Origin: Mycobacterium sp. IS-1496
Lineage (GTDB): Bacteria > Actinomycetota > Actinomycetes > Mycobacteriales > Mycobacteriaceae
Assembly (NCBI RefSeq): GCF_001499995.1
Contig: NZ_LQIU01000001.1
Location: forward strand, 62,001 to 126,000
Direction of reading: 5' to 3'
Length of the DNA stretch: 64,000 bases
Below the pieces are notes generated by a model. That model made no database searches. It was not told the DNA's origin and worked only from the letters and a program-made list of their open reading frames with translations. The translations under genes were made by a program, and so were the position numbers. Each line of letters opens with the position of its first letter. The first letter of the stretch is position 1. Positions 26,208 to 33,564 of the stretch are shown in pieces.

Positions 26208-27044
26208 CTACTTCAGGCAGCTGCCGCCGTCGACGGGCAGCGTGACACCGGTGATGTAGCGGGCCTCGTCGGAGGCCAGGAACAGCACCGCGTTGGCGAT
26301 GTCCTCCGGTTCGACCCAGCCGATCGGCAGCGTGTGCATCATCTGGCCGACGACCTTCATGTCCTCCGGGCCCGGGTTCTCCAGGTCGGGACGGAACAGT
26401 TTCATGGTGCCGTCGTTCATGAACAGCGGCGTGTTGACGTTGGTCGGGTGTACGGAGTTGACGCGGATGTTCTGCGCGCCCAGCTCGACCGCGAAGGTCC
26501 GCATCAGGCCCACCACACCGTGTTTGGCCGCCACGTAGTGGCCGGTGTGCGGGTAGGCCTTGAGGCCGCCGACGGAGCTGGTGAGGATGATCGAGCCGCC
26601 GCGGCCGCCGGCGAGGATGTGCGGCACACCGGCCTTGACCGTCTTCCACACACCGCCGAGGTTGACGTCGATCATGTCTTCCCAGTCGCCCTCGCTGGTC
26701 TTGTCCAGCGTCTCACCGCCGTTGCCGATCCCGGCGTTGGCGACGATGATGTCCAGCCGGCCCAGCTGCTCGACACCGGAGTCGACGGCTGCCTTGAGCG
26801 CGTCGAAGTCGCGGGTGTCGACCTCGGCGGTGTAGATGCGGCGGTTGAGTCCCTTGACCAGATCGGCGGTCTCGGCGAGATCCTCGGGCGTCGACAGCGG
26901 GATCCGGACGCTGTCGATCTGCTTGCAGATGTCGACGGCGATGATGTCGGCGCCCTCCTGCGCCAGCCGCACCGCGTGCGCGCGGCCCTGCCCGCGGGCC
27001 GCACCCGTGATGAATGCGACTTTGCCTTCTACCCGTCCTGCCAT
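26208..27044 (-). CDS. Mycofactocin-type SDR family oxidoreductase
   Basis: 278 residues; ATG 27044 after GAGGAACCG is chosen because MAGRVEGKVAFITGAARGQG is the standard start of this subgroup, although an ATG at 27071 is in frame. The TGAARGQGRAHAVRLA cofactor loop, the long insert after VDIC, and LTSSVGG with HYVAAKHG mark the SDRs that hold NAD tightly and are thought to pass electrons to mycofactocin. It would oxidise an alcohol. No mycofactocin biosynthesis gene is in the window. Upstream lies a perfect palindrome at 27143-27164. Confidence 0.85.
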   Translation of the reverse strand: MAGRVEGKVAFITGAARGQGRAHAVRLAQEGADIIAVDICKQIDSVRIPLSTPEDLAETADLVKGLNRRIYTAEVDTRDFDALKAAVDSGVEQLGRLDIIVANAGIGNGGETLDKTSEGDWEDMIDVNLGGVWKTVKAGVPHILAGGRGGSIILTSSVGGLKAYPHTGHYVAAKHGVVGLMRTFAVELGAQNIRVNSVHPTNVNTPLFMNDGTMKLFRPDLENPGPEDMKVVGQMMHTLPIGWVEPEDIANAVLFLASDEARYITGVTLPVDGGSCLK

Positions 27045-27142
27045 CGGTTCCTCGATTCCTCGTTCGGTCATGCGCTGTGCACCTGCTCAGCACCTTCCCA
27101 CCGGCACCCAATTGTGTCAACGCCGCCCTCACATCGGGCAAT

Positions 27143-27164
27143 TTCTACTATCCGCTTAGTAGAA
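27143..27164. promoter_or_regulatory. Perfect palindrome TTCTACTA-N6-TAGTAGAA
   Basis: Eight-base arms match exactly around the spacer TCCGCT, about 100 bases upstream of the SDR start at 27044 and downstream of the TetR stop at 27262. A second near-palindrome, TTTTCGCGAGAA, follows at 27170-27181. An AT-rich perfect dyad in an otherwise GC-rich gap is best read as a regulator binding site for the SDR promoter. The protein is unknown; the adjacent TetR is the first candidate. Confidence 0.6.
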
Positions 27165-27261
27165 CGGCGTTTTCGCGAGAATGCGCAGAGCGATCCACCG
27201 CACCGATGAGGAAGGTGTCGACCGTAGGTAACTGGGTTCGCCTGCGTGCGGCGGCGGTGTG

Positions 27262-27915
27262 CTAGATCTTGGCGAATCCGTGCGCGACGAAATCCCAGCA
27301 CTCGTCGGCGGTGATCGGGTGGATGGAGCCGTCGTCGGCGCCGCCGCTGGACTGGGCCACGAACATGACGGTCTGCATGGTCATCGCGGCCATCCGCTTG
27401 GGGTTGATGCCCTCGCGCAGTTGCCCGGCGGCGCTGGCCTCCTCCATCAGCTCGGCCAGCAGCACGAGCAGGGGGGCGTGCGCCACCTTCACCTCGGCCG
27501 GATGGGAGACCAGGAGGCGGGGTGCGAAATCGGTGAACAGTGGCCGTTTGGCGGCGGGATCCGGCCGTGAAGTCTCGAAAAGCAACTGAATCGCCACTTT
27601 GAGGCGTTCGATCGGATCGGTGTGGCTGGCGGTGGCCGCGCGGATCTGGTCGGCCGACCGGCTCAGCGCGTCCTCGAACAGGGCCAGCAGCAGCTCGTGC
27701 TTACCGTCGAATTGCAGATAGAAGCTGCGCAGCGACTGACGCGACCGGTCGACGACCTCCTGCACGGTGAAATCCGTGCTGCCCTTCTCGATGATGATCG
27801 CCTGAGCGGCGTCGAGGAAGCGCTGAACGCGCTGCGCGGCGCGCAGTTTCGCGGTCTTGATCGACCGCTCGACGGCCCGCTGCTTCCACGCGGGCTCTTC
27901 GCTGGGTGTACTCAC
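27262..27915 (-). CDS. TetR-family transcriptional regulator
   Basis: 217 residues from GTG 27915 (VSTPSEEPAWKQRAVERS); an upstream ATG at 27981 is in frame but the preceding residues look non-native. The HTH reads FLDAAQAIIIEKGSTDFTVQEVVDRSRQSLRSFYLQFDGKHELL, a variant TetR domain with SFYLQFDGK in place of the usual YYHFxsK. The C-terminal part includes FAPRLLVSHPAEVKVAHAP. It is divergent from an acyl-CoA dehydrogenase/crotonase pair across a gap carrying two GAGAA/TTCTC palindromes, the probable operators. Confidence 0.85.
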   Translation of the reverse strand: MSTPSEEPAWKQRAVERSIKTAKLRAAQRVQRFLDAAQAIIIEKGSTDFTVQEVVDRSRQSLRSFYLQFDGKHELLLALFEDALSRSADQIRAATASHTDPIERLKVAIQLLFETSRPDPAAKRPLFTDFAPRLLVSHPAEVKVAHAPLLVLLAELMEEASAAGQLREGINPKRMAAMTMQTVMFVAQSSGGADDGSIHPITADECWDFVAHGFAKI

Positions 27916-28037
27916 CGGCAGCTCGTGGCCTGGCCGATTCGGGAGAACATGGATGAACTGTACCGGAGAACGCCTGGGCATTGTGGTCCTGGCCCCCCTC
28001 GCGGCCCACGTGTCGGAGATTGTGCCTTCCTCATGAC

Positions 28038-28079
28038 GAGAATAGTATTCTCACAATACGCATTAGAGAAGCGTTTCTC
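28038..28079. promoter_or_regulatory. Paired palindromes GAGAATAGTATTCTC and GAGAAGCGTTTCTC
   Basis: 28038-28052 is a perfect 15-base palindrome and 28066-28079 a perfect 14-base one, centred about 27 bases apart, in the divergent gap between TetR (start 27915) and acyl-CoA dehydrogenase (start 28103). Two stacked dyads of the same half-site are typical of TetR operators. The same half-sites recur at 37086-37100. Confidence 0.65.
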
Positions 28080-28102
28080 CAGAGAGCGACCCCGGGAGTG
28101 CC

Positions 28103-29284
28103 GTGCAACTGACTTTCGACGCCGACGTCGAAGCTTTCCGGGCCGAGTTCGTGGCGTTCCTCGACGCCAACCAGCCCGACGAGGGGGAAGCGACCCAGCG
28201 CCCGCGGTCGTCGGCGGACCTGCCCGACTGGGCGCGCCGCTGGCAACGCCTGCTGTTCGACAACGGCTGGCTGCTGCCCGGCCATCCGCCGGAGTTCGGC
28301 GGCCGCAACGCCACCATCCTGCAGCAGTACGCCTATCAGCTGGAACTGTCCCGGCGCCGCATCTACCACAGCTTCAACCCCCAGGGAGTGGGGATCATCG
28401 CGGCGTCGCTGATCTCCTTCGGCACGCCCGAACAGCAGCAGAAGTGGGCGGTGCCGATACTGCGCGCCGAGATGACCGCCGCGCTCGGCATGAGCGAACC
28501 GGGCGCCGGGTCCGATCTCGCCTCGCTACGGACCAGGGCGGTGCGCGCACCGGACTCCGGGCACTACGTCGTCAACGGGCAGAAGGTGTGGACGTCGGGG
28601 GCCAGCGAAGCCGACGTCCTCCTCACGTTCGTGCGGACGGACCCGGACGCGGCCAAACACCGGGGGATCAGCGTCCTGATGATCCCCACCGATTCGCCCG
28701 GCGTGATCCGCCGGCCGTTCGCATCGATCTGTGATGCCGGGGAACTGGACTTCAACGAGGTCTTCTTCAACGACGTCGAGGTGCCCGCGGAGAACCTGAT
28801 CGGTCCCGAGAACGACGGGTGGCGGGTGGCCAACGGGTCCCTCGGGCATGAGCGCACGATGCTGTGGCTGAGCTACGCCGACCGCCTGCAGGACCTCGTC
28901 GACGACTTCCCGGTGCACACCGCGCTGGACCGCGACCGCTACGCGACGATGGTCATGGACTCGATGGCGCTGCGCCTGCTGGGTTCGGTCGCGCTCGCGA
29001 GGGCGGCCAGGGGAGTCGACGACGCCGCGGCGCTGTCGGTGCTCAAGCTGCTCGGCTCCGAGGCCGGACAGACGGCCACCGAACGCGCACTGGAGGCCGT
29101 CGGCGTCGACGGCCTGGCCCACCCCACCACCGTCGGGCCGTGGACCCCGCTCAACCTCGACGCCTACTCGTGCGGGTGGTTCGAGCGCTACACCCGCACC
29201 TTCGCCGGCACCATCGCCGGCGGCACATCGGAGATCCAGCGCAACATCATCGCCCAGCGACTGCTCGGGTTGCCCAGGAATTAG
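28103..29284 (+). CDS. Acyl-CoA dehydrogenase (FadE-like)
   Basis: 393 residues from GTG 28103 after CGGGAG. Family motifs: GMSEPGAGSDLASL (FAD/substrate loop), VVNGQKVWTSGASEADV, and the C-terminal AGGTSEIQRNIIAQRLLGLPR. The usual catalytic Glu of the EGT motif is replaced (IAGGT), as in several mycobacterial FadE proteins whose base lies elsewhere or in a partner. It catalyses alpha-beta dehydrogenation of acyl-CoA with FAD. It is followed nine bases later by a crotonase, forming a two-step unit under the divergent TetR. Confidence 0.88.
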   Translation: MQLTFDADVEAFRAEFVAFLDANQPDEGEATQRPRSSADLPDWARRWQRLLFDNGWLLPGHPPEFGGRNATILQQYAYQLELSRRRIYHSFNPQGVGIIAASLISFGTPEQQQKWAVPILRAEMTAALGMSEPGAGSDLASLRTRAVRAPDSGHYVVNGQKVWTSGASEADVLLTFVRTDPDAAKHRGISVLMIPTDSPGVIRRPFASICDAGELDFNEVFFNDVEVPAENLIGPENDGWRVANGSLGHERTMLWLSYADRLQDLVDDFPVHTALDRDRYATMVMDSMALRLLGSVALARAARGVDDAAALSVLKLLGSEAGQTATERALEAVGVDGLAHPTTVGPWTPLNLDAYSCGWFERYTRTFAGTIAGGTSEIQRNIIAQRLLGLPRN

Positions 29285-29293
29285 AGGAGAGAC

Positions 29294-30076
29294 GTGTACA
29301 TCGACTACGAGGTCGCCGACCGGATCGCGACCATCTCGCTGAACCGGCCCGACGTCGCCAACGCGCAGAACACCGAACTGCTCGACGAACTCGACGCGGC
29401 GTGGACGCGGGCCGCCGAGGATCCCGAGGTGGTGGTGATCGTGTTGCGCGCCAACGGCAAACACTTCTCCGCCGGTCACGATCTGCGCGGCGGCGGTCCG
29501 GTGCCGGACAAGATCACCCTCGAGTTCATCATCGCCCACGAGTCCAAGCGCTACCTCGAGTACACGCTGCGCTGGCGCAACGTGCCGAAGCCCTCGATCG
29601 CCGCGGTGCAGGGCCGCTGCATCTCCGGCGGTCTGATGCTGTGCTGGCCGTGCGATCTGATCATCGCCGCCGACGACGCGCTGTTCTCCGACCCGGTGGC
29701 GCTCATGGGTATAGGTGGTGTCGAATACCACGGCCACACTTGGGAATTGGGCCCGCGCAAGGCCAAGGAGATCCTGTTCACCGGCCGTCCGCTGACTGCC
29801 GAGGAAGCCGAGCGCACCGGGATGGTGAACCGGATCGTGCCCCGCGAGGACCTCGACACCGAGACCCGTGCGCTGGCCGAGCAGATCGCCACGATGCCGC
29901 CGTTCGCCCTGCGGCAGGCCAAGCGGGCGGTCAACCAGACCCTTGACGTGCAGGGGTTCTACGCGGCCATCCAGTCGGTGTTCGACATCCACCAGACCGG
30001 CCACGGCAACGCGCTGAGCGTCGGCGGGTGGCCGGTGCTGGTCGATCTCGACAAGATGAAGAGCACCGTCAAGTAG
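29294..30076 (+). CDS. Enoyl-CoA hydratase/isomerase family protein
   Basis: 260 residues from GTG 29294 after GAGGAGAG. Crotonase signatures: IATISLNRPDVANAQN, VIVLRANGKHFSAGHDL (oxyanion hole), VQGRCISGGLMLCWPCDLIIAADDALFSDP. The two hydratase glutamates are not evident at their usual positions (SGGLML, FSDPVALM), so a hydratase function is likely but not certain. It would act on the enoyl-CoA produced by the preceding dehydrogenase. Confidence 0.85.
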   Translation: MYIDYEVADRIATISLNRPDVANAQNTELLDELDAAWTRAAEDPEVVVIVLRANGKHFSAGHDLRGGGPVPDKITLEFIIAHESKRYLEYTLRWRNVPKPSIAAVQGRCISGGLMLCWPCDLIIAADDALFSDPVALMGIGGVEYHGHTWELGPRKAKEILFTGRPLTAEEAERTGMVNRIVPREDLDTETRALAEQIATMPPFALRQAKRAVNQTLDVQGFYAAIQSVFDIHQTGHGNALSVGGWPVLVDLDKMKSTVK

Positions 30077-30136
30077 CGTCCGCTCTTCACCGCGAGCGTG
30101 CGTGTTCGCGCACGGCACACCGGGTGCTCTACGGCC

Positions 30137-30173
30137 GCTTCGGCACGCTCACGCGGCGCGAGCGTGCCGAAGC
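30137..30173. terminator. Perfect 14-base hairpin, bidirectional terminator candidate
   Basis: GCTTCGGCACGCTC (30137-30150) pairs exactly with GAGCGTGCCGAAGC (30160-30173) around a 9-base loop. It lies between the convergent crotonase (stop 30076) and AbiEi-like gene, and its right arm forms the last codons of the latter. The preceding gap also carries GCGAGCGTGC and GTGCG/CGCAC elements that look like part of a short dispersed repeat. Confidence 0.65.
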
Positions 30174-31045
30174 TGCGCATGGATCCGCGCCACGAACTCG
30201 TTCGCCCGGTAGCGGACGTCGTCGAACACGATCGGGATGACGACCCAGCCGACGTCCATCAGCGCGGCCTGACGGCGACGATCGCGCCGCATGGCGTCCG
30301 TACCGCAGTGCCAGTCGAGCCCGTCGTACTCCACCGCGACGCGACGGTCCGGCCACGCGAAGTCGACCCGCCGCAGTTCGCCGTTACCGTCGACGATCTC
30401 GAACTGCAGCTCGGGAATCGGCAGATCACCGTCGATCATCGCGAGCCGGGCTTCGCTCTCCATGGGCGATTCCGCGCGCGGGTCGGCCAGCGGCAACAGG
30501 TTACGGACGTTGACGATCCCACGGCGGCCGGCCTGTTCCATCGCGGCGCTCCACAGTTGGCCGCGGTTGACGACTCCGGTGCGCAGTGCGGCGTCGAGGG
30601 TGGCCAGTGCACGTGGACGGCGCAGGCCGCGGGCGACCTCGATCGCTGTCCACGCCGGCGCCGTCGCCCAGCGGTCACCGGCCTTCACCAGCGGGGCGCC
30701 GTCACGCCGGTGCACCACCAACCCGTCGACGGGACGCAGTTGGTGGCCCGGCGGATTGAGCACGTGCAGTTCGTCGGGCTCCTCGTTGTCGAAGCCGAAC
30801 AGCGCCGCCGCGGTCGCCAGGCACACCGCCAGTGTCACACCGCTGGTCAGGTCGAGCCCGCGTAGCCGTGCCTCGTCGGTCGGCTCACCGAGACAGTAGA
30901 CGCCGTGCCAGATGCGCTCGACGTACTTGCGCTTGAGCACCGCGTCGAACTCGTAACGCGATGTGTGACTGAGGATTTGACCGCTGGTGGCCACGCCGCC
31001 TTGGCGCTCGAAGATCTGCAGGAGGTCGGGGTTCATGCTGGCCAT
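30149..31045 (-). CDS. AbiEi-like antitoxin-fold / DUF559-type protein
   Basis: 298 residues from ATG 31045; ATG 31036 is equally plausible. The first ~70 residues (VATSGQILSHTSRYEFDAVLKRKYVERIWHGVYCL) resemble the winged helix-turn-helix of AbiEi-type antitoxins. The C-terminal part has an endonuclease-like core: VDFAWPDRRVAVEYDGLDWH with a downstream RRDRRRQAALMDVGW, as in the DUF559/Vsr group. Such two-part proteins are common single genes in mycobacteria and their function is not established. No toxin partner is beside it. Confidence 0.7.
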   Translation of the reverse strand: MASMNPDLLQIFERQGGVATSGQILSHTSRYEFDAVLKRKYVERIWHGVYCLGEPTDEARLRGLDLTSGVTLAVCLATAAALFGFDNEEPDELHVLNPPGHQLRPVDGLVVHRRDGAPLVKAGDRWATAPAWTAIEVARGLRRPRALATLDAALRTGVVNRGQLWSAAMEQAGRRGIVNVRNLLPLADPRAESPMESEARLAMIDGDLPIPELQFEIVDGNGELRRVDFAWPDRRVAVEYDGLDWHCGTDAMRRDRRRQAALMDVGWVVIPIVFDDVRYRANEFVARIHAQLRHARAA

Positions 31046-31107
31046 CGTCAGTCCGGCCGCAGACCTCCGGAAGCCCCGACGATGCCGGCTGTGGATGAAT
31101 CAGCGGC

Positions 31108-31139
31108 TGTGCACGGTCGCTCACGCGCGACCGTGCACA
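31108..31139. terminator. Perfect 13-base hairpin
   Basis: TGTGCACGGTCGC (31108-31120) pairs exactly with GCGACCGTGCACA (31127-31139), loop TCACGC. It follows the stop of the minus-strand acyl-CoA dehydrogenase at 31200 and precedes the AbiEi-like start, so it probably terminates the fatty-acid operon. Confidence 0.75.
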
Positions 31140-31199
31140 ACCTGCTGCGATATCCGCGGCGCGTCGTGTGCAGACCCGCACGCTCGCGGAGAAAGGCGA

Positions 31200-31997
31200 C
31201 TAGAGGTTCGCCAGCCGGGGTGCCGAGCCGCGCGCCCGCAGACCCGCGCCGGCCCTGCGCGCGAGTTCCTTTGAGCTGCCCAACAATCCGTCGAGCACCA
31301 GCGCCCGCTTCACGTGCACGTGCAGGTCGTGCTCCTCGGTGAACCCGATGCCGGCGAGCACCTGCTGGCAGTTCCTGGCCGCCGTCAGCGCGGCCTTGCC
31401 CGCGGCCGCCTTCGCCAGCAGCGCGGTCAGGTCTGGGTTCTCCGAGCCGGGCAGGGTCAGCGTCGCCTCGGCGCCCTCGATGGCCACCAGCGTCTCGGCC
31501 AGCCGGTGCCGCACGGCCTGGAACTGGGCGATCGGCTTGCCGAACTGCACCCGGTCGCGTGCGTGCGTGCAGGCCAGCGTCAGCATCGCCCTGGCCGAAC
31601 CCACCAGCCACCAGCCGACCGCCAGGCGGGCCTCGGCCACCCGGATCGGATAGCCCTCCTCCTCGCGGCGCAGCGGCAGTCCGCCCAGCGTCGAGTTCGG
31701 GGCCGTCCCGATCCGGTCCCACACCACCCACGCGTTGCCCGCGTACGGCAGGGGCAGTTCCACGGTGTCGCCGATCGTGTTCCCGGTCGCATGCAACACC
31801 ACGTCCACGAGAGCCGATGCGTGCGAACCGGTTTCACCGAGCAGCCGGAACACCAGCGGCACCGCCGTCTCGGGCATGTCGGTCAGCATCTCGGCCCAGC
31901 CGAGTTCGGTGAGCGCAGCGTCGAGATCGGGGCCCGACGACGACAGCATGGTCTTGCGCAGTGACGCTTCGAGCATGTCGAGTGACTGCTGGTCCAC
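31200..31997 (-). CDS. Acyl-CoA dehydrogenase, short subunit
   Basis: 265 residues from GTG 31997, chosen because GGAAGGAG lies five bases upstream; GTG 32003 would overlap that site. It is clearly shorter than the ~380-residue norm: the N-terminal helical region is reduced, while the C-terminal bundle remains (ARDRVQFGKPIAQFQAVRHRLAE, GIGFTEEHDLHVHVKRALVL). It directly follows a full-length acyl-CoA dehydrogenase with a two-base gap. In mycobacterial steroid catabolism adjacent FadE genes form alpha2beta2 enzymes with split active sites, so this pair is probably a heteromer. Confidence 0.83.
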   Translation of the reverse strand: MDQQSLDMLEASLRKTMLSSSGPDLDAALTELGWAEMLTDMPETAVPLVFRLLGETGSHASALVDVVLHATGNTIGDTVELPLPYAGNAWVVWDRIGTAPNSTLGGLPLRREEEGYPIRVAEARLAVGWWLVGSARAMLTLACTHARDRVQFGKPIAQFQAVRHRLAETLVAIEGAEATLTLPGSENPDLTALLAKAAAGKAALTAARNCQQVLAGIGFTEEHDLHVHVKRALVLDGLLGSSKELARRAGAGLRARGSAPRLANL

Positions 31998-31999
31998 GA

Positions 32000-33121
32000 T
32001 CACTCCTTCCCGAGGTCGAGCAGGCGGCGGGCGATGATGTTGCGCTGCACCTCGGCGGTGCCGCCGTAGATGGTGGCCGCCCGTGAGTACAGGTACTCGG
32101 TGCGCCATTCGGTGTCGTCGAGTTCGACTGCGCCGGGCAGCAGGTCACGCGCGGTGTCGTAGAGGAGTTGTTCGGCGCCGGCCAGCAGCACCTTGTCGAT
32201 CGACGTGTCCGGCCCGAGCCGCCGGCCGTCGGCCAACCGGTGCTGGGTGGCGCGGGAACGGCAGCGCAGGGTGTGCAGCGCCAGGTACACGTCGCCCATG
32301 TCCGCGTCCACGGCCTGGCCGATCCGCTTGACCTCACCGATGAGCGCGTCGAACCGCGAGTAGAGGTAGGCGATGCGCTGCCAGAAACACGTGGAGCGTT
32401 CGTAGGGCAGCAGGTCCATCGCCAGCCGCCAGCCGTCGCCGGGCTTGCCGAGCATCCGGCTCGCGTCGACGGTCACGTCGTCGAAGTAGACCTCGCAGAA
32501 CTCGTCGACGTCGTGCATGGTCCGCAACGGCCGCACCGTGATGCCGGGGGTGTCGAGGTCGACGAAGAAGGCCGTGATCGCCTCGTGGTTGGGCGTATTC
32601 GCATCTCCCGTACGCGTCAGCAGGATGCACCGGTGTGAGTACTGCGCGAAGCTGGTCCACACCTTCTGGCCGTTGATGACCCACTTGTCGCCCTGCTGCA
32701 CCGCCCGGGTGGTCAGCGACGCCAGGTCGCTGCCGGAGCCGGGTTCGGAGAAGCCCTGGCACCACTGTTCTTCGCCGCTGAGCAGTTTCGGCACCATCTC
32801 GGCGGCCAACTCGGCCGACGCGTAGTCGATCATCGTCGGCGCCAGCACCTCGAGCATCGAGTACGGCCCCGGTTCGGCCAGTCTGCGGCCCACCACCTCT
32901 TCGCCGACGATGGCCCGCAGGATCGCCGGGCCGCCGAGTCCGCCCGCGCTCTCCGGCCAGCCGTACCGCATCCAGCCCGCGTCGTAGAGCGCCCGCTGCA
33001 CCCGGGCGAACTGGCGGATGTGCCCCTCCAGGGAGTGGTCGTCCGTGGGTGTGAGGTCGTTCTCGTCGAGCCAGCTTCGAAGCGCCGAGCGGAACGCGGC
33101 CGGCTCCAGCAGGTCGGTCAT
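32000..33121 (-). CDS. Acyl-CoA dehydrogenase, larger subunit
   Basis: 373 residues from ATG 33121, which overlaps the SnoaL stop (ATGA). Motifs: GFSEPGSGSDLASL, VINGQKVWTSFAQYSH, and the C-terminal IYGGTAEVQRNIIARRLLDL, in which the catalytic Glu position of EGT is Gly. With the short subunit downstream, the active-site base may be contributed by the partner, as is known for FadE26-FadE27 and FadE28-FadE29 (ChsE4-ChsE5, ChsE1-ChsE2) in cholesterol side-chain oxidation. The substrate here is not known to be a steroid. Confidence 0.87.
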   Translation of the reverse strand: MTDLLEPAAFRSALRSWLDENDLTPTDDHSLEGHIRQFARVQRALYDAGWMRYGWPESAGGLGGPAILRAIVGEEVVGRRLAEPGPYSMLEVLAPTMIDYASAELAAEMVPKLLSGEEQWCQGFSEPGSGSDLASLTTRAVQQGDKWVINGQKVWTSFAQYSHRCILLTRTGDANTPNHEAITAFFVDLDTPGITVRPLRTMHDVDEFCEVYFDDVTVDASRMLGKPGDGWRLAMDLLPYERSTCFWQRIAYLYSRFDALIGEVKRIGQAVDADMGDVYLALHTLRCRSRATQHRLADGRRLGPDTSIDKVLLAGAEQLLYDTARDLLPGAVELDDTEWRTEYLYSRAATIYGGTAEVQRNIIARRLLDLGKE

Positions 33122-33564
33122 CCGGCCTCGGGCCTTCCGATCGCGTGGGGGCGACCGGAGTCGTGGTCGCCGTTGCGCCGGATGAAGGTCATGGCCCGGG
33201 TACGCAGTCGCCAGCCCCCGTCGGTGCGCACATAGGTGTCGTTGTAGTACCCGATGCGCATGTCGTGTTTGGAGTGCTCGATGAAGCACAACGGCTGTGT
33301 GCCGGTGGCCTTGTCGGGGTCGTCGGGGTCGAGGGTGACCAGCGACGTGCCGGTCATGAACAGACCCTTGGGGGCGGCGTCGACGAGTTCGGGAAAGCGG
33401 GCCAGCGTGTAGGTGGAGCCGAACGCGCTGTAGGTGCCGTCGGGGGTGAACACCGAGATCAGCCCGTCGATGTCACCCTGGGTGATCGTGACGGCGTACT
33501 TGGCCAGCAACTGCTGGATCTCGACGTGGTCGGCGAGACGCGATTCGCTAATGGGCACTGTCAT
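33118..33564 (-). CDS. SnoaL/NTF2-like protein
   Basis: 148 residues. The alpha+beta barrel pattern of the NTF2 superfamily is visible: EIQQLLAKYAVTITQGDIDGLISVFTPDGTYSAFG at the start and YYNDTYVRTDGGWRLRTRAMTFIRR at the end. Members with this layout are small hydratases, isomerases or dehydratases, or ligand-binding proteins. It begins inside the 3' end of the amidohydrolase gene (17-base overlap) and its stop overlaps the acyl-CoA dehydrogenase start, so it belongs to that operon. The exact reaction is unknown. Confidence 0.8.
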   Translation of the reverse strand: MTVPISESRLADHVEIQQLLAKYAVTITQGDIDGLISVFTPDGTYSAFGSTYTLARFPELVDAAPKGLFMTGTSLVTLDPDDPDKATGTQPLCFIEHSKHDMRIGYYNDTYVRTDGGWRLRTRAMTFIRRNGDHDSGRPHAIGRPEAG

